Of a DNA stretch of 64,000 bases, positions 1-10,945 are shown one piece after another; the stretch's first letter is position 1; the number at the start of each line of letters is the position of its first letter. The notes under the pieces are model-generated. The model did not search any database. It was not told the DNA's origin and saw only the letters and a list, made by a program, of their open reading frames with translations. The stretch lies in the NCBI GenBank assembly GCA_030267965.1, contig BRYA01000500.1, forward strand, positions 810-64,809. Reading direction: 5' to 3'. Source of the stretch: Triparma columacea. Taxonomy: Eukaryota; Sar; Bolidophyceae; Parmales; Triparmaceae. Both the position numbers and the translations under genes were made by a program.

Positions 1-3000
1 TGGAATGAACTCAACTGGTACCTTACGTTTCCATGCATCAGTAAACCACTCAGGCTTCTCTTCTTCCCATTTAGGCCAGTTCAGCTTAATCCATTTTCTG
101 ACTTCTTTTTCAATGGAAACCCATTGATGCCTTGAAAGAAAAAATATAATTCTCTTCATTTTATCACTTTCTCCTTCAAGGAAAATTGCCATTGTCATAT
201 CCTTTGATTTCTGTGTGCTCCAGAAGGTGTCCCAATACTTCTTTTCGATGCTCAAAAAGAAGACAGCTAAGCATAGAGTAGTTATTGGTATGAAATAATT
301 CACAATTGCTGATGCTATATCAATTGCTTCCTCATCAACATAAGGTGAAGCTATATATATTGACACTGGTAGACTCACCATGGTCAACACAAGACTAAGC
401 AACCAGTACACTCCCCCAACTTCATGTGGATGTCTAAACTGCGCTATTGAAGTAAAGTCTGTGATGATCTTTACCATCGCTCTCATCAAAATACTATATA
501 CAATCTCAACCTTACCCCCCAATGGTGCCCAATACCAGAAGTCACGCCTCAATATCTTAACCAAAATGTACAGTCCAAGGTCAACTCCAATGTAGAGTAA
601 GGCCCAACTTCCCCCAATCAAACCAAGAAGAACTATTGTTGTGCATCTTAAGAGAAGCAATCCTGCAGTGAACAGCAACATGGACACAAACACTACTGCT
701 CTCTTGCTTGCTTTTGCTGGTATGTAACCATAGAAGTCTGGTGCCTTTTCTCTCCAACCAGGGTCTGTGTCCCAGTCATAACTAATTGTTGCAGAGGCAA
801 AACCTGTTGTAATTGCTGACACTGCAACTGAAAGCCATGCTGAAGTTCCAACATCTTTGTCACTAGTTGATATAGCCATAAGTTGGATAATCACTCCAGG
901 GATGGCCTCAGCAAACATCTCTATCCCTTTCATGTAAGTCATCTCTGTCAGAGCATTAATTATTTGTCCAGCCTCTCGCTTTTCTCCCGTTGCAACCCTG
1001 TAAGCATCAACAGCAGGCTTGAAGCCAATCAAAATTGGAAACCATTCCCTCATCACCCTCATCCTCCCCAACTTCCTGTTCTGTAACCAAACAAGAAACA
1101 TTTGTATCCCAATTAAAACCATCAAACTTGCCAAAGATGCCTTAAAGTACCCATACTCCTCATCACTCCAAAACATGTATGTCACATACACGTCAGTCAG
1201 CAAATCAACTATACTTGTTATGGCCCCAACTGTCACTCTTGCTTTCATCCCCCACGGCACTTCCTCCAAAAGCCTGTAGCTAATTGTCTCAAGCATGGGT
1301 CTGAACCATTCACACTCCTCATCAAGCTCCTGTAAAGCAGGGAAATTTAAGATGAAGGCATCTACAGCAGCAACTGGCTGTGTATTAATAGCCAAATTCC
1401 TTGCTAGAGACTCTCCAATCTCCCTTCCTTCCTTCTCTCCAAGGTCTACAGCCTTACCCTCGACCTTCTTCAGCCCAAATAGCTTGTTCTTGACAACAGC
1501 GCCAAGCATTGGTGTGACAAACGCGTACTTCTCTACAGCCTGTCTCAGAATGTAGTTTTTCCCAATAAATGACATCATTGCTTCCTCCTTGGTCATTCCC
1601 TTCTTCCTGAAACTTATTGCTATCAACAGTTGCTCACCCAACAACTGTCCTATTTGTTTAGGATTTAAACCTGCATAGTCTTGTGTAGTATCATTCACAG
1701 CATGTGAAGCAATTAGTGCGCCTCCATTGTCCAACCCAATACTTGCTCTCCTAATTTTTGATCTCAAAGCACCTGCTAGACCACCCTCAGCTTCGGCATC
1801 AACACTTGCTCTCCTAACACTCTCTCTCCTTCTAGCATCTCCTGCTCCTGGAATGTATTCAACTGGCACTCTAGCCCTAATAGCATCATCAAACCATTTT
1901 GGCTTCTCCTCCTCCCATCTCAGCCAATTGGCCTTTACCCAAGCTTTTACTTCCTCGTCAATTGACTTCCAGAGGTGCTTTGAGTTATTGAACACTGAAT
2001 CTGCTTTAGATGCCTCATCAGCTGAATCTCTAAATCGCTGTACTGTTAAGTCCTTTCCTCTTTTCAAACTGACAAAAGTGCCAAAATATTTCCTTTCAGT
2101 ACTCAAGAGAAAGATAACAAAAGACACAACAGCGTATGGTATAATTGATCCAACTACTGCCCATGCCAATTTAAGCCTCTTGTCTGCAACATCTCCTCTT
2201 TCAGCTACTAATATAGCTATTGGAAGACTTCCCATTGTCAAAATAAACCCAAAGATCCAATATATACCTCCAACCTCATTAGGATGCCTAAACTGCACAA
2301 TTGATGTAAAGTCTCCCACCACTTTCACCAACGTTCTAGCTATAATACTACTCACTATTTCTGCATTGCCACCAACAGGCATCCAATACCAAAAGTCTCC
2401 TCTTAATATCTTCACCAACAAGTATAGACCAAGATCAGCCCCAATATAAAAAGATACCCATCTACCACCAAGTAGCCCTAACACTACTATTGTCATGCAC
2501 CTTATCACAAGCATACATGCGCTAAATAGCACCATTGACATAAATATTATAGATCTTTTGGTGGGATTTGCAGGAACATACCCGTAGAAGTCAGGCACTC
2601 TCTCTCTCTCAACTGGGTCAGTGTCCCAATCATAGCTGATACTTGCTGATGCAAAGCCTGTTGTTAATGCTGAAACTGAAAGTGAGACCCAAGCTGCATC
2701 CGCAACCTTTCCATCATTTGTTGCAATAGCCATAAGTTGGATAATCGCTCCAGGTATGGCCTCAGCAAACATTTCAACCACTTTCATAAAAGTCAACTCT
2801 GCCATGGCATTTAGTGCTTGTCCAGCCTCTTGCTTTCCTCCCTTTGCAACCCTGTAAGCATCAACAGCAGGCTTAAATCCAATCAAAATGGGAAACCACT
2901 CCCTTAACACCCTCTTTATCCCCAACTTCTTGTTTTGTCCCCAAACAATTAATATCTGAATCCCTATGGACGCCAACAAACTTGCCAAAGAAGCCTTAAA

Positions 3001-6000
3001 GTATCCATACTTCTTATCTCTCCAAAACATGTTCGTCACATACACATCAGTCAGCAAATCGACCATGCTTGTGGCAGCACCAACAGTGACCCTTGCTTTT
3101 AAGCCTAACGTAGACTTCATAAATAGTTTCATCACAATCTCCTCAAGCATGGGCCTTAACCACACTTGTTCATTCATGACTTCTTGCACTTCAGTGAATT
3201 GATGTGCCCATTCATCTACAGCATGAGCAGCACTTGCTGTGCTCAACATGACTACTGTCATTGCACTCCCAATCTCCCACCCCCTGGCTTCCTCCTGACT
3301 GTTATCATCTCCCTCACTTGTTGCTCTCCTTTTAAATTTGTTCATAACCACAGCATACAGCATAGTTCTCATGAAACCATGCTGCTCTGTGATCTCTCTC
3401 AGTGCCCTATTGGCAACAATGAACTCCCTCACAACCTCTACTTTACTGTCCCCAAAATGCCTTCTCTTCACTCTCTCCATCAGCTGCCCCCCAAACCTCC
3501 TCCCATCCTGTTCCCCTGCTTCAGTGCTATTGAGCAGATTATCAAAGTGGTAAGCAGCATCAGTTGCTATGCCCAGTTGCTTGATTACACTCTGTTTGCT
3601 TGCAACCTTTCCTAAACCCTTATGTCTAGTCATCATTTCTACATCTGTCTTCATTTGGCCAGCCTCTGAGAACCTTACAGCTGTGAGATGCCCTTCATGT
3701 TCAGCTGTGATTACAAGTGTCTTGTTGTTAACTCTGTGAATCACAAGCTGGGATCCAACTCCACTTTTAAAGTCCCAGAAGAATGCTGCAACTTCCTTGT
3801 AGGATGCTCTCACAGTTATTGAAGTCTTCCCCCATCCCATTCCCTTCTCTGCCTTTATTAATGTCTGTCCAGACAATGCACTATTGATCTCTTGAGCTCC
3901 CTCAATCTCGTCAAAGTGACTTTCAATCCCTAGTGTCCCCTCAATTGCAATCTCCTCAAACTTTGCAATGATCTGCTGTCTCTTGAAGACGTTAATCTCA
4001 TTGCTCTTGTCAAGAAAAATTCTCATATTTGAGACAGTTGCAAGAAACTTTGGTGCAATCTTGTTCATGATGGAAGTGTAGAAGACACCACCAAGATCTA
4101 CTTTTGTTGTGAAAGTGACTGATGTTTGTGGCACACCTCCAATAGGCTCAAGTGGCTCAAACACCCATACTGTGTGTGCCTTCCCTAACACATTCCCAGC
4201 CTTCACTGGAAAGTCTTCATGAAGCTCATCTGTATCTGTGACATCAATGAAGACTTTTCCATCCTGTTGTTTGAACCAGGTAACTTTACTCCTCCAATCA
4301 CGAAGGGTAAATCCAGGGATGCCAAGGTCCCTTGTTGTGATGTAGTAGAGAGTGTGGGGGTTAACATTGATGGTTTTCAAGAAAGTCAGCCCCCATTTCT
4401 TTAAATCCTTTCTGGTCTCTCTGCTGTTGAATTCTGATATTTCTCTTGCAGCACACTCCTCCACACTAGCATCAACCACAGTAGTGGCAAAAGCAGTGCA
4501 AAGACTTTCCCCATCAACATGAACTAGCTTCATCTTGACCCTCTCATCAGGACTCTTCAAATTGTTAAAGTTCTTATCCACCTTGCACTTCTCATAAAAC
4601 TCTTTCCCCTTCCTGATTGCAACCTTCTCTTCATCAGTATAATCTTGGTGTTCATTCTTGATAATGTTGGCAAGAGAGGCCAGTGCAGCTTTATCAACCT
4701 CTTCGTCCCGATTGAAGGAGTCCCTGAGTACTGCTATTGTACTTAGTACTCGTGGAGTAGATCTGTCGACAACTTTTACTGGAATATGCCCCCCTGTGTC
4801 CACAAATTGGGTTAATGTAAGTTTACACTGGAGAACACCATTATGGTCCTCAATATTCTTGGCAGTGAGAATGCCACTTGACGTTCCTCGCACAAGCTTT
4901 CCAAGATTTCCCCCATAGTCTACCTGCTCTTTAGCTGGGACAAACGCTATAGACATGATGCCATCGTGGTGTCCTTTTTGCCACATATAATTCATCACAA
5001 ACTCCCTTTTGTGAAGAGGGAAGGGAAGTTTCTTTACTATAGCAAAACACTTCTCGTTGGTCCTTGCTTCGCTACTCTTCATTATTTCCAGCCTTGCAGG
5101 GTTCCCTACCTCTTGGCTCATTACCATCCTCTCCCTGCTGCAGTACTCAAAGAACCAAGCAGCTGCTTCCTCGGCTGAGCAGTCGGCTACACACTCGGCT
5201 CTTCCAAAAGTGTGTGTCGTCTTTTTTCCTTTCTCCTGCTGCTTGTACTTGATCTCCATCTTCACTCCCTCATGAGGTGACTCGAGAGGCCCCCACCCCT
5301 CTTCATCCTCCCCACCAAAGAGCTCCTCCAACTCCCCAAACACCTTCTTCTGGTCCTCCTCCAACTCAACACCCTCCCTCATCTTCTCCGCCAAGACCCC
5401 CCTGACATCTGCATCAACCTCGTTCCCGTTCCTCTTGAACTTCTTCTGCAACCTGTTGGCCTCAATAAGCTGACTCTTTGCAAGGTAGTCAATTGCTTTG
5501 TCCATCAGTTTCTTTTGAAGGCCTTGGAAATGCAGATCAACTGTCTGAATACGTGTCACCCTACAGACATTTGGAGCAATCTCATTGAAGAAGTAGACAC
5601 CTGTAGTCTCTGCAAGCACAAATCCTTCCTTACTGAGGTCCTTGAAGCCTCCTCCTGGGTACTCTGTCAGCGGCACAAAAGCTAACATGTATGAAGTCTG
5701 GCCATTCTCAAGTTTGGCCTCCTTCCAGACAAACCAATTCTGAAATAGTCGATTGGTAATGGCAGGGACCTTCAATCCCAAATGATAGTGCATGCTTCTA
5801 GATCCCTCAAAATCGTTCCTGATCGCCCTTGGCAAGTTCCCTCTTTCTTGGGAGTGTTTCCTGGAGCGCTCAAATGTGTCAAGCAGAAATTGCTCTGCCA
5901 ATACACCCTTTGCTGACTTGTCCACAGTGACCCCAAAGGCTGCCCACACATTGTCCCCCTCTCTCCACAGGAACTTGTCGATGCCCTCCTTCAGTGTCCC

Positions 6001-6987
6001 CTTGACTCTCTTTCCCTTCTTGTAGAGTTTCTCCTCCAGCCCTGCGACGCTTTCTAGCATCCCGTCCTCTTCCTCAGTAAGAGTTGGCACATTGGGTATG
6101 ACCTCCTCCACAAAGTGCATCTTCCTCCGCTCGTCAATGACTGCAGGCTGTCTGAACTTCTTCATGACTTCATCAAGAATCCCCTTCAATGAAACAAATA
6201 CATCCTTGTAAGCTCCTTTCTTGACACTGCTGATGCTGCTGTTTATCCTTCCAACATTTGACCTAGCAGATTTAAAGCTTGACCTAGCAGATTTAAATCT
6301 TTTGACTGTGCTAATGTCTAGTTTCGGTTTCATCTCTGTAACCCTCTCCTCTGCCGTAAGAGTTCCCACCACAGTGACTGCAGTTTGTCCAAACTCAAAG
6401 TCAGTGAAGCTGAGCTCCCCCTTAATGACACCTCGTTTGACAGTCTTGGTCTTTATTGACGCTAGAATTTCGGCAAGCTTTGCAGTTGCCTCATCAGAAA
6501 GATCATCCTCATCAAGGGGTGCTAACTCCATAATGTTCGTCGATTTTTCAGGAGAATCGACGCTGAAGTCGAGCAGAAATTCGACAAACATATTCCCCCT
6601 GCCATAGTGCTGCCAGTAGACGATTCTGTGAATGACTCCTTCCTTTTCGTCATACTCCTGGAGGGTCTTCCTTCGGAACTTGCCCTGCTCACAATCGGTG
6701 AGGAGAAAGTCGATGATCTTGTCGCGCTCGTCTTGGAAGACATCAGCAAGCTCCATAACCTTCACATCGACACCGGTAGAGTGGTCTATGAGGCCTTCAA
6801 TGGCTCCTCGGTCATCCAGAAGCTTGACAAGTTTGACTTGCTTGGGGCCAAGAGCCGTGTAATCGATATCTACGGAACCGTGTATTGCGGAGGGTGTGTG
6901 ATTGGGGCCTGAGGGGGGCTCGGAAGCATAGTTGGTCTCGCCGGCGTCATTCACGACTCCCGCATCTGCTTCAACCTCGCCCTCCAT
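1..6987 (-). CDS. Giant START-like and multi-pass membrane protein, C-terminal end outside window
   Basis: The minus strand is open without a stop from ATG at 6987 to base 1, giving at least 2,329 residues from one exon. I do not recognise a named family. Residues about 590-740 and 815-980 look like START/lipid-transfer folds, and a weaker one sits near 1042-1112 (inference from pattern only). From about residue 1180 onward a 617-residue block occurs twice. Each copy holds a conserved RPMLE..., an ARVTVGA.TS.VDLLTDVYVT stretch, several hydrophobic helices, a YDWDTDP motif and a closing VPVE[YF]IP. The last visible residues are the closing motif of the second copy, so a third may follow. The START-like part suggests lipid sensing or transfer at a membrane; the helices suggest an integral membrane protein. 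The first in-frame ATG after a TTTTCAG-like tract was taken as start, so an upstream non-coding exon is possible. Confidence 0.8.
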   Translation of the reverse strand, partial: MEGEVEADAGVVNDAGETNYASEPPSGPNHTPSAIHGSVDIDYTALGPKQVKLVKLLDDRGAIEGLIDHSTGVDVKVMELADVFQDERDKIIDFLLTDCEQGKFRRKTLQEYDEKEGVIHRIVYWQHYGRGNMFVEFLLDFSVDSPEKSTNIMELAPLDEDDLSDEATAKLAEILASIKTKTVKRGVIKGELSFTDFEFGQTAVTVVGTLTAEERVTEMKPKLDISTVKRFKSARSSFKSARSNVGRINSSISSVKKGAYKDVFVSLKGILDEVMKKFRQPAVIDERRKMHFVEEVIPNVPTLTEEEDGMLESVAGLEEKLYKKGKRVKGTLKEGIDKFLWREGDNVWAAFGVTVDKSAKGVLAEQFLLDTFERSRKHSQERGNLPRAIRNDFEGSRSMHYHLGLKVPAITNRLFQNWFVWKEAKLENGQTSYMLAFVPLTEYPGGGFKDLSKEGFVLAETTGVYFFNEIAPNVCRVTRIQTVDLHFQGLQKKLMDKAIDYLAKSQLIEANRLQKKFKRNGNEVDADVRGVLAEKMREGVELEEDQKKVFGELEELFGGEDEEGWGPLESPHEGVKMEIKYKQQEKGKKTTHTFGRAECVADCSAEEAAAWFFEYCSRERMVMSQEVGNPARLEIMKSSEARTNEKCFAIVKKLPFPLHKREFVMNYMWQKGHHDGIMSIAFVPAKEQVDYGGNLGKLVRGTSSGILTAKNIEDHNGVLQCKLTLTQFVDTGGHIPVKVVDRSTPRVLSTIAVLRDSFNRDEEVDKAALASLANIIKNEHQDYTDEEKVAIRKGKEFYEKCKVDKNFNNLKSPDERVKMKLVHVDGESLCTAFATTVVDASVEECAAREISEFNSRETRKDLKKWGLTFLKTINVNPHTLYYITTRDLGIPGFTLRDWRSKVTWFKQQDGKVFIDVTDTDELHEDFPVKAGNVLGKAHTVWVFEPLEPIGGVPQTSVTFTTKVDLGGVFYTSIMNKIAPKFLATVSNMRIFLDKSNEINVFKRQQIIAKFEEIAIEGTLGIESHFDEIEGAQEINSALSGQTLIKAEKGMGWGKTSITVRASYKEVAAFFWDFKSGVGSQLVIHRVNNKTLVITAEHEGHLTAVRFSEAGQMKTDVEMMTRHKGLGKVASKQSVIKQLGIATDAAYHFDNLLNSTEAGEQDGRRFGGQLMERVKRRHFGDSKVEVVREFIVANRALREITEQHGFMRTMLYAVVMNKFKRRATSEGDDNSQEEARGWEIGSAMTVVMLSTASAAHAVDEWAHQFTEVQEVMNEQVWLRPMLEEIVMKLFMKSTLGLKARVTVGAATSMVDLLTDVYVTNMFWRDKKYGYFKASLASLLASIGIQILIVWGQNKKLGIKRVLREWFPILIGFKPAVDAYRVAKGGKQEAGQALNAMAELTFMKVVEMFAEAIPGAIIQLMAIATNDGKVADAAWVSLSVSALTTGFASASISYDWDTDPVERERVPDFYGYVPANPTKRSIIFMSMVLFSACMLVIRCMTIVVLGLLGGRWVSFYIGADLGLYLLVKILRGDFWYWMPVGGNAEIVSSIIARTLVKVVGDFTSIVQFRHPNEVGGIYWIFGFILTMGSLPIAILVAERGDVADKRLKLAWAVVGSIIPYAVVSFVIFLLSTERKYFGTFVSLKRGKDLTVQRFRDSADEASKADSVFNNSKHLWKSIDEEVKAWVKANWLRWEEEKPKWFDDAIRARVPVEYIPGAGDARRRESVRRASVDAEAEGGLAGALRSKIRRASIGLDNGGALIASHAVNDTTQDYAGLNPKQIGQLLGEQLLIAISFRKKGMTKEEAMMSFIGKNYILRQAVEKYAFVTPMLGAVVKNKLFGLKKVEGKAVDLGEKEGREIGESLARNLAINTQPVAAVDAFILNFPALQELDEECEWFRPMLETISYRLLEEVPWGMKARVTVGAITSIVDLLTDVYVTYMFWSDEEYGYFKASLASLMVLIGIQMFLVWLQNRKLGRMRVMREWFPILIGFKPAVDAYRVATGEKREAGQIINALTEMTYMKGIEMFAEAIPGVIIQLMAISTSDKDVGTSAWLSVAVSAITTGFASATISYDWDTDPGWREKAPDFYGYIPAKASKRAVVFVSMLLFTAGLLLLRCTTIVLLGLIGGSWALLYIGVDLGLYILVKILRRDFWYWAPLGGKVEIVYSILMRAMVKIITDFTSIAQFRHPHEVGGVYWLLSLVLTMVSLPVSIYIASPYVDEEAIDIASAIVNYFIPITTLCLAVFFLSIEKKYWDTFWSTQKSKDMTMAIFLEGESDKMKRIIFFLSRHQWVSIEKEVRKWIKLNWPKWEEEKPEWFTDAWKRKVPVEFIP

Positions 6988-7808
6988 GACGATCTTGATT
7001 GGGTGCTGAAAATCATGCGTTAGCAATCGACGTGCGTAAAAAAAAGGTGGCGGAGCGGCGTTTTAAGGTGTGAGTAAAGATGTCGTACATTAGCATACTC
7101 GTATAGTGCTTAATTACTGCGTGTTTTCATCTTTTCCAAAGTCACCCAATCTGTTTCGGTCCATCATCGCAAGTGCCTAACGCCAGTCCTCATCTGGAAG
7201 GCAAGTTGCAGGGTAGGGGCAGGCCTCATCATAACGATCAGGCCCATATAACCCCTCAATATACCGCTCCGATCCAATGCAAAGCCTTTTTGCCCTCCGC
7301 ACATTCTTACCTTCCAAATGAGGACTAAATTGCTTGTGCTCAAGACGTCGGCCGGGAGTGGTGTGAGCTAGTATTATGCTTCAGTCAACACTTAAAGCCG
7401 TCAAACTCTATTTTCTGAGTGTTGTGTAGTATTATCGATCTTCTTGTTGCAACGAATACAACAATGCGATGTAAATGAGGTTAATGTATTCAGAAATTGT
7501 TTTGAGGGTTTTGGAAAGTTAACTTAACATATAATCAACTTCGTCTACGCCTCCATGTCTTCGTGTTTCCAGTCCTAAGATCGGCGTTTGCTCCTATTTG
7601 CCATTTCAAGTACGCTATATCTTCCCAATAACAAAATTGTATCTATATGCTGCACCCTTCCTCCTCCTTCCCAATCCATCAAATCGACCCAAAGAGTCGC
7701 ACGGACCCTATATACTGTCGAATTCCTCCCTATATTTATAAATACTATAAGTTTGAACCAACGTTACGATAATGCTCTCGGTCTTCTACCCTTTCTTCCC
7801 CCCCCCCC
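6988..7808. other. Intergenic spacer with a 21-bp inverted repeat
   Basis: This 820-base stretch between two minus-strand genes has no supported coding exon. It must hold the promoter of the giant START/membrane gene (right of 6987) and the terminator side of the cysteine-rich membrane protein gene (stop at 7809). The 7380-7780 part is AT-rich. The only clear structure is the inverted repeat listed separately. Confidence 0.7.
7185..7326. repeat. Imperfect inverted repeat, 21-bp arms, 100-bp loop
   Basis: Arm 1 at 7185-7205 (AGTCCTCATCTGGAAGGCAA plus G) matches the reverse complement of 7306-7326 with two differences. The arms could pair in RNA or be the ends of a small non-autonomous element. 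Function unknown. Confidence 0.65.
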
Positions 7809-9167
7809 TCAAAGCATCCCCTGGACAGTTATCTCCTTGTCCATCCTCTCGCTCCACTTGCCCTTTGGGTCGGGATTGAACTTCTGAGGCCTTATGAAGC
7901 GCTCCCACTTCCCCGGGGGTTCCATCCAAATAGGGTACGGAATTTCTCCCTCCCACCCACACATCATTCCAAGGCAGCCGTTCTTCATGATAAACAAACC
8001 AAACAAGGAGAGTCCTATCCAAAGGCAAACGAATCCAGCAATGCGATTCCTCTTGGCTGCTCCGTGGGGAACAGTGAATCTCGCGGAGCAAACATCGCAG
8101 TCGCCGTAAAGGTCTGCATATATCAGTCCGTTGCCTTCGGCGGGCACCACAGACACGTCGAACGTTTGACTGGGAATTGCGTTGGTATTGGTGCCTACCC
8201 GAAGGAGCGAAGTGGTGAACCAAGGGTTTTGGATTAGATGTTCAGAAATGTGCCAACGAGCCGTTGAGTATGTTCTCACCTTTCTGGATCTCGTCGTAGA
8301 TGCACTGGAGGGTTCGCGTCTCTGCTTCATCCCTGTATGACTGGCCGCACGTGGCCCCGGTGTGTGTTTGGACATTGCAAATCTTGAATTGGCACTTTTC
8401 GACGACTTCTTCGCTGAGGCACTGCTTCGTTTGGTGATCGGGGCACCCCCACTGCCCTCCCCACTGCACCTCCGCCAAGCCTCTTGTCGCCTCGTAGTAA
8501 TCCGACTTGCAAACCTCCTCATAGCAGGTATTCTTGTTGTCGGTTCCACACTTATAGGATCTAGTATAGCAGTCGTAGTCGTACATGAACTTTGAATTTT
8601 GTACTGGCTGCTGAGACCTGGTGTTAGTGACGAGCATCGGGCCATAGAACTCATGGTCGGCAATGAGTTCCTCTTGGGCGCACCAGGCTGCGAGTGTGCC
8701 GAGTCCGCATATGACAAGGATAATTCCTGGGCCTCCACAGAAGAAACGATCGTTGGGTGCGTGTTTGAGTACTCCAATATTCCACTTTTGGATCCATTTT
8801 GGGTCTCTGTCCTTAGCAGCGTTCCAGCAGCAGAGGGCGGTGAGGGGTAAGAAGCAAGCCGCAACGACAGTCAACACGCTGAAGATTATTTTCCCCTCCT
8901 CGTATGGCCTGTGGTGCAATGGGACGCAAAGGACTGGTGAGATTGGTGGGTCCACCTATTGTTAGTCGCAAAGCCCCCCCCTCCCGACCGGTTGTGATCT
9001 CCCCCCCACCACCCCCCAGCCGGGGAAGGTTGAGAGGAGGGCAAGATTGTGTGACCCAATTGGATATGAGCAGCCAAAGACCTCGAACGGTGGCGGTGGT
9101 AACGACGGGAATCTTACCAAGGGAAGTCGTCGTCCTCGACCAAGTCGAGTTTGTTAACTGAAGCCAT
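7809..9167 (-). CDS. Cysteine-rich three-pass membrane protein of unknown function
   Basis: Three exons on the minus strand: 9118-9167, 8280-8908 and 7809-8194. They join in phase through GTAAGA/AG and GTGAG/AG introns to give 354 residues. The short first exon starts at ATG 9167 and encodes an acidic cytosolic N terminus (MASVNKLDLVEDDDFPW). Hydrophobic segments lie near residues 22-45, 67-90 and 282-302. Between the second and third is a roughly 180-residue loop with many spaced cysteines (CYT, CGT, CYEEVC, CPD, CLSEE, CQFKIC), likely disulfide-bonded outside the cell or in a lumen. I recognise no family. It could be a lineage-specific surface or vesicle protein. The exon structure is well supported; the function is not. 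Confidence 0.75.
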
Positions 9168-9386
9168 TTTTGGAACCTTGCCCAAAACAAAGAGGGATTT
9201 CGAACAAGATTCGAACAAGTAATTTTGGGGAAATAATAATCAAGAATATTCAGAAGCAACACATACAGCTTGGTAAGGACTCCTTAAGCCTCCAACTCCA
9301 TTCCCCTCCCGGCCCCCTCCCACCAGCTCCGCCCATCACAACTCAAGGTTGCTTTTGGGGGCTCTCTCCACTATCTTGTTGACAGT

Positions 9387-10945
9387 TTACGCCACGGCAG
9401 TTTCGCCCCCCCCCTGTTTCTTGACGTCGGGGTAGCTCGCCTGCATGAGGATGCCGCAAGTTCCAGGTCCTTTCTTACTGCTCCTTCCGAGCTTAATGTA
9501 GCCTTCGTCTCCCCACGCTGGCCCCCAAGAGTTCTTCACCAGCCAGTAATCGCCAGTCTTGACGGGGCGCAAGGGGTGCGGGCGGTCCGTCTCTGTCTTG
9601 TCGGTCCCGTAGCCAATAGCAAGCACCCCGTGGTCGAGGTTGGTCCCGCAAGGCCCGTTGAAGATGCCTTCCTTGTAGAACCTAAAACCAGGCTGGTCGG
9701 CCTGGATCGCGATGCTGACAGGCTGTGCTGAGAGGGCGGCCATCATGGCCGAGGGATCGTTGGCCGGGACGTCTTCAAAAGAAAATAGGCCTGAACCTGG
9801 GACGTCCTCACAATCACTCTCCCTGCAGGTCCCTGCCTTGGCTGTCTTCCCAGACTCATAAGGGTAATCAGAAAGCTGCAGACGAGGCGGTTGAGCAAAG
9901 CAAAGAGCAGGGGAGTATTGGGGGTTGGTCGGACAAACTTTGTTGTGGAATTGCATTTCGCTTCGCTAACTGCTCGCTGCTCCTCACCTTGCAGAGTCCT
10001 CCCTCCTTCTCCTCCCAAAGAAATGCGTAGTCCATGAGGCCACCACTGCAGCCAAAATCGGAGTCGTCGCAGTCGACGAGCTGCTGCTCGCTAAAGTCAA
10101 CAGGAATCTTGAGCTTGTTTGCGATTGCAAATGCGGACTCAATCGCCCCTGTGGCAGAAAACGCCCAGCATGACCCGCAGTTGCCCTGGTCCTGCGACGA
10201 GGAGGAAATAGAGCAGCATTAGTAGATGCAGTTGCTGCGCTCTTTCCCATACACCCCCCTTCTCACCTTGACAGCAGTGACCTTGTTGACCAACCTGTGA
10301 GTGTGGGGAACGGGGAGACACATTCATGGAGGGAGGGAAGTTGAGGCGCTGGTAAGTCGATCATGAAAATACAAAGAGTACGAACCCATCCTATTACCGT
10401 CCCCATTCTCACCTCCAGTCAACAGACTGGTTAGGACGGACGCCCTCCCCACCAACTGTTACACCCTCAGTCCTGATGGGCTTCCCCTCAGCCCAGGGGT
10501 TGTTGGAGTATTCGCCTAAGGAGTAGCGCCTCAGGTACTGCTCGTGAGAAATAATGGAAAACTTGTTGTGTCCAACACTGTAGCCCCACTCATCCTTTCG
10601 GAGATTATGACGATTGATGAAGTTGTCGCTTTCAAGCCAGTTGTTGTAAGCCTCCTCGTGCTCCTTCTCTGACTCGAATTCCATGTCATACTCTTCGAGG
10701 AAGGAATAGAATCTCTGAGAGGTGTCAGAGGTGTCAGAGGTGTCAGAGGAGTCAGAGGAGGAGGAGGAAGAAGAAGAGGAGGAGGAGGAAGAGAAATAAT
10801 CGTCCACCACAGTTTCCACGACATCAGTGAGTTGGTCCAGAATTGGACCTATCTGGCAGAGAATGTCGGAGATAGACCATGATGAATCATCTTTGGCACA
10901 TAGAGCTGCAACTGTGGGGATGAGAATAAGGAGACTCGTGCGCAT
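9387..10945 (-). CDS. Papain-family (C1A) cysteine protease, secreted or vacuolar
   Basis: Four exons: 10413-10945, 10267-10294, 9988-10191 and 9387-9875, joined in phase to give 417 residues. ATG 10945 begins a signal peptide ([15 protein letters not shown]). A serine-only run followed by an SDTSDT repeat precedes an inhibitor-I29-like propeptide. The mature part begins near VDWR. The oxyanion glutamine and catalytic cysteine are in [16 protein letters not shown] follows, the catalytic histidine is in [11 protein letters not shown] and the asparagine in [10 protein letters not shown], so the full triad is present. The second exon is only 28 nt. Papain enzymes cleave peptide bonds in vacuoles/lysosomes or outside the cell. 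A longer in-frame start at 11005 exists but would bury the signal peptide. Confidence 0.9.

Noticed and set aside
1727..2449. 240-residue plus-strand ORF and other plus-strand ORFs under 1-6987
   Set aside because: They are antisense to the continuous 2,329-residue minus-strand frame, which has motif-level internal repeats and clear membrane helices; the plus-strand frames show none.
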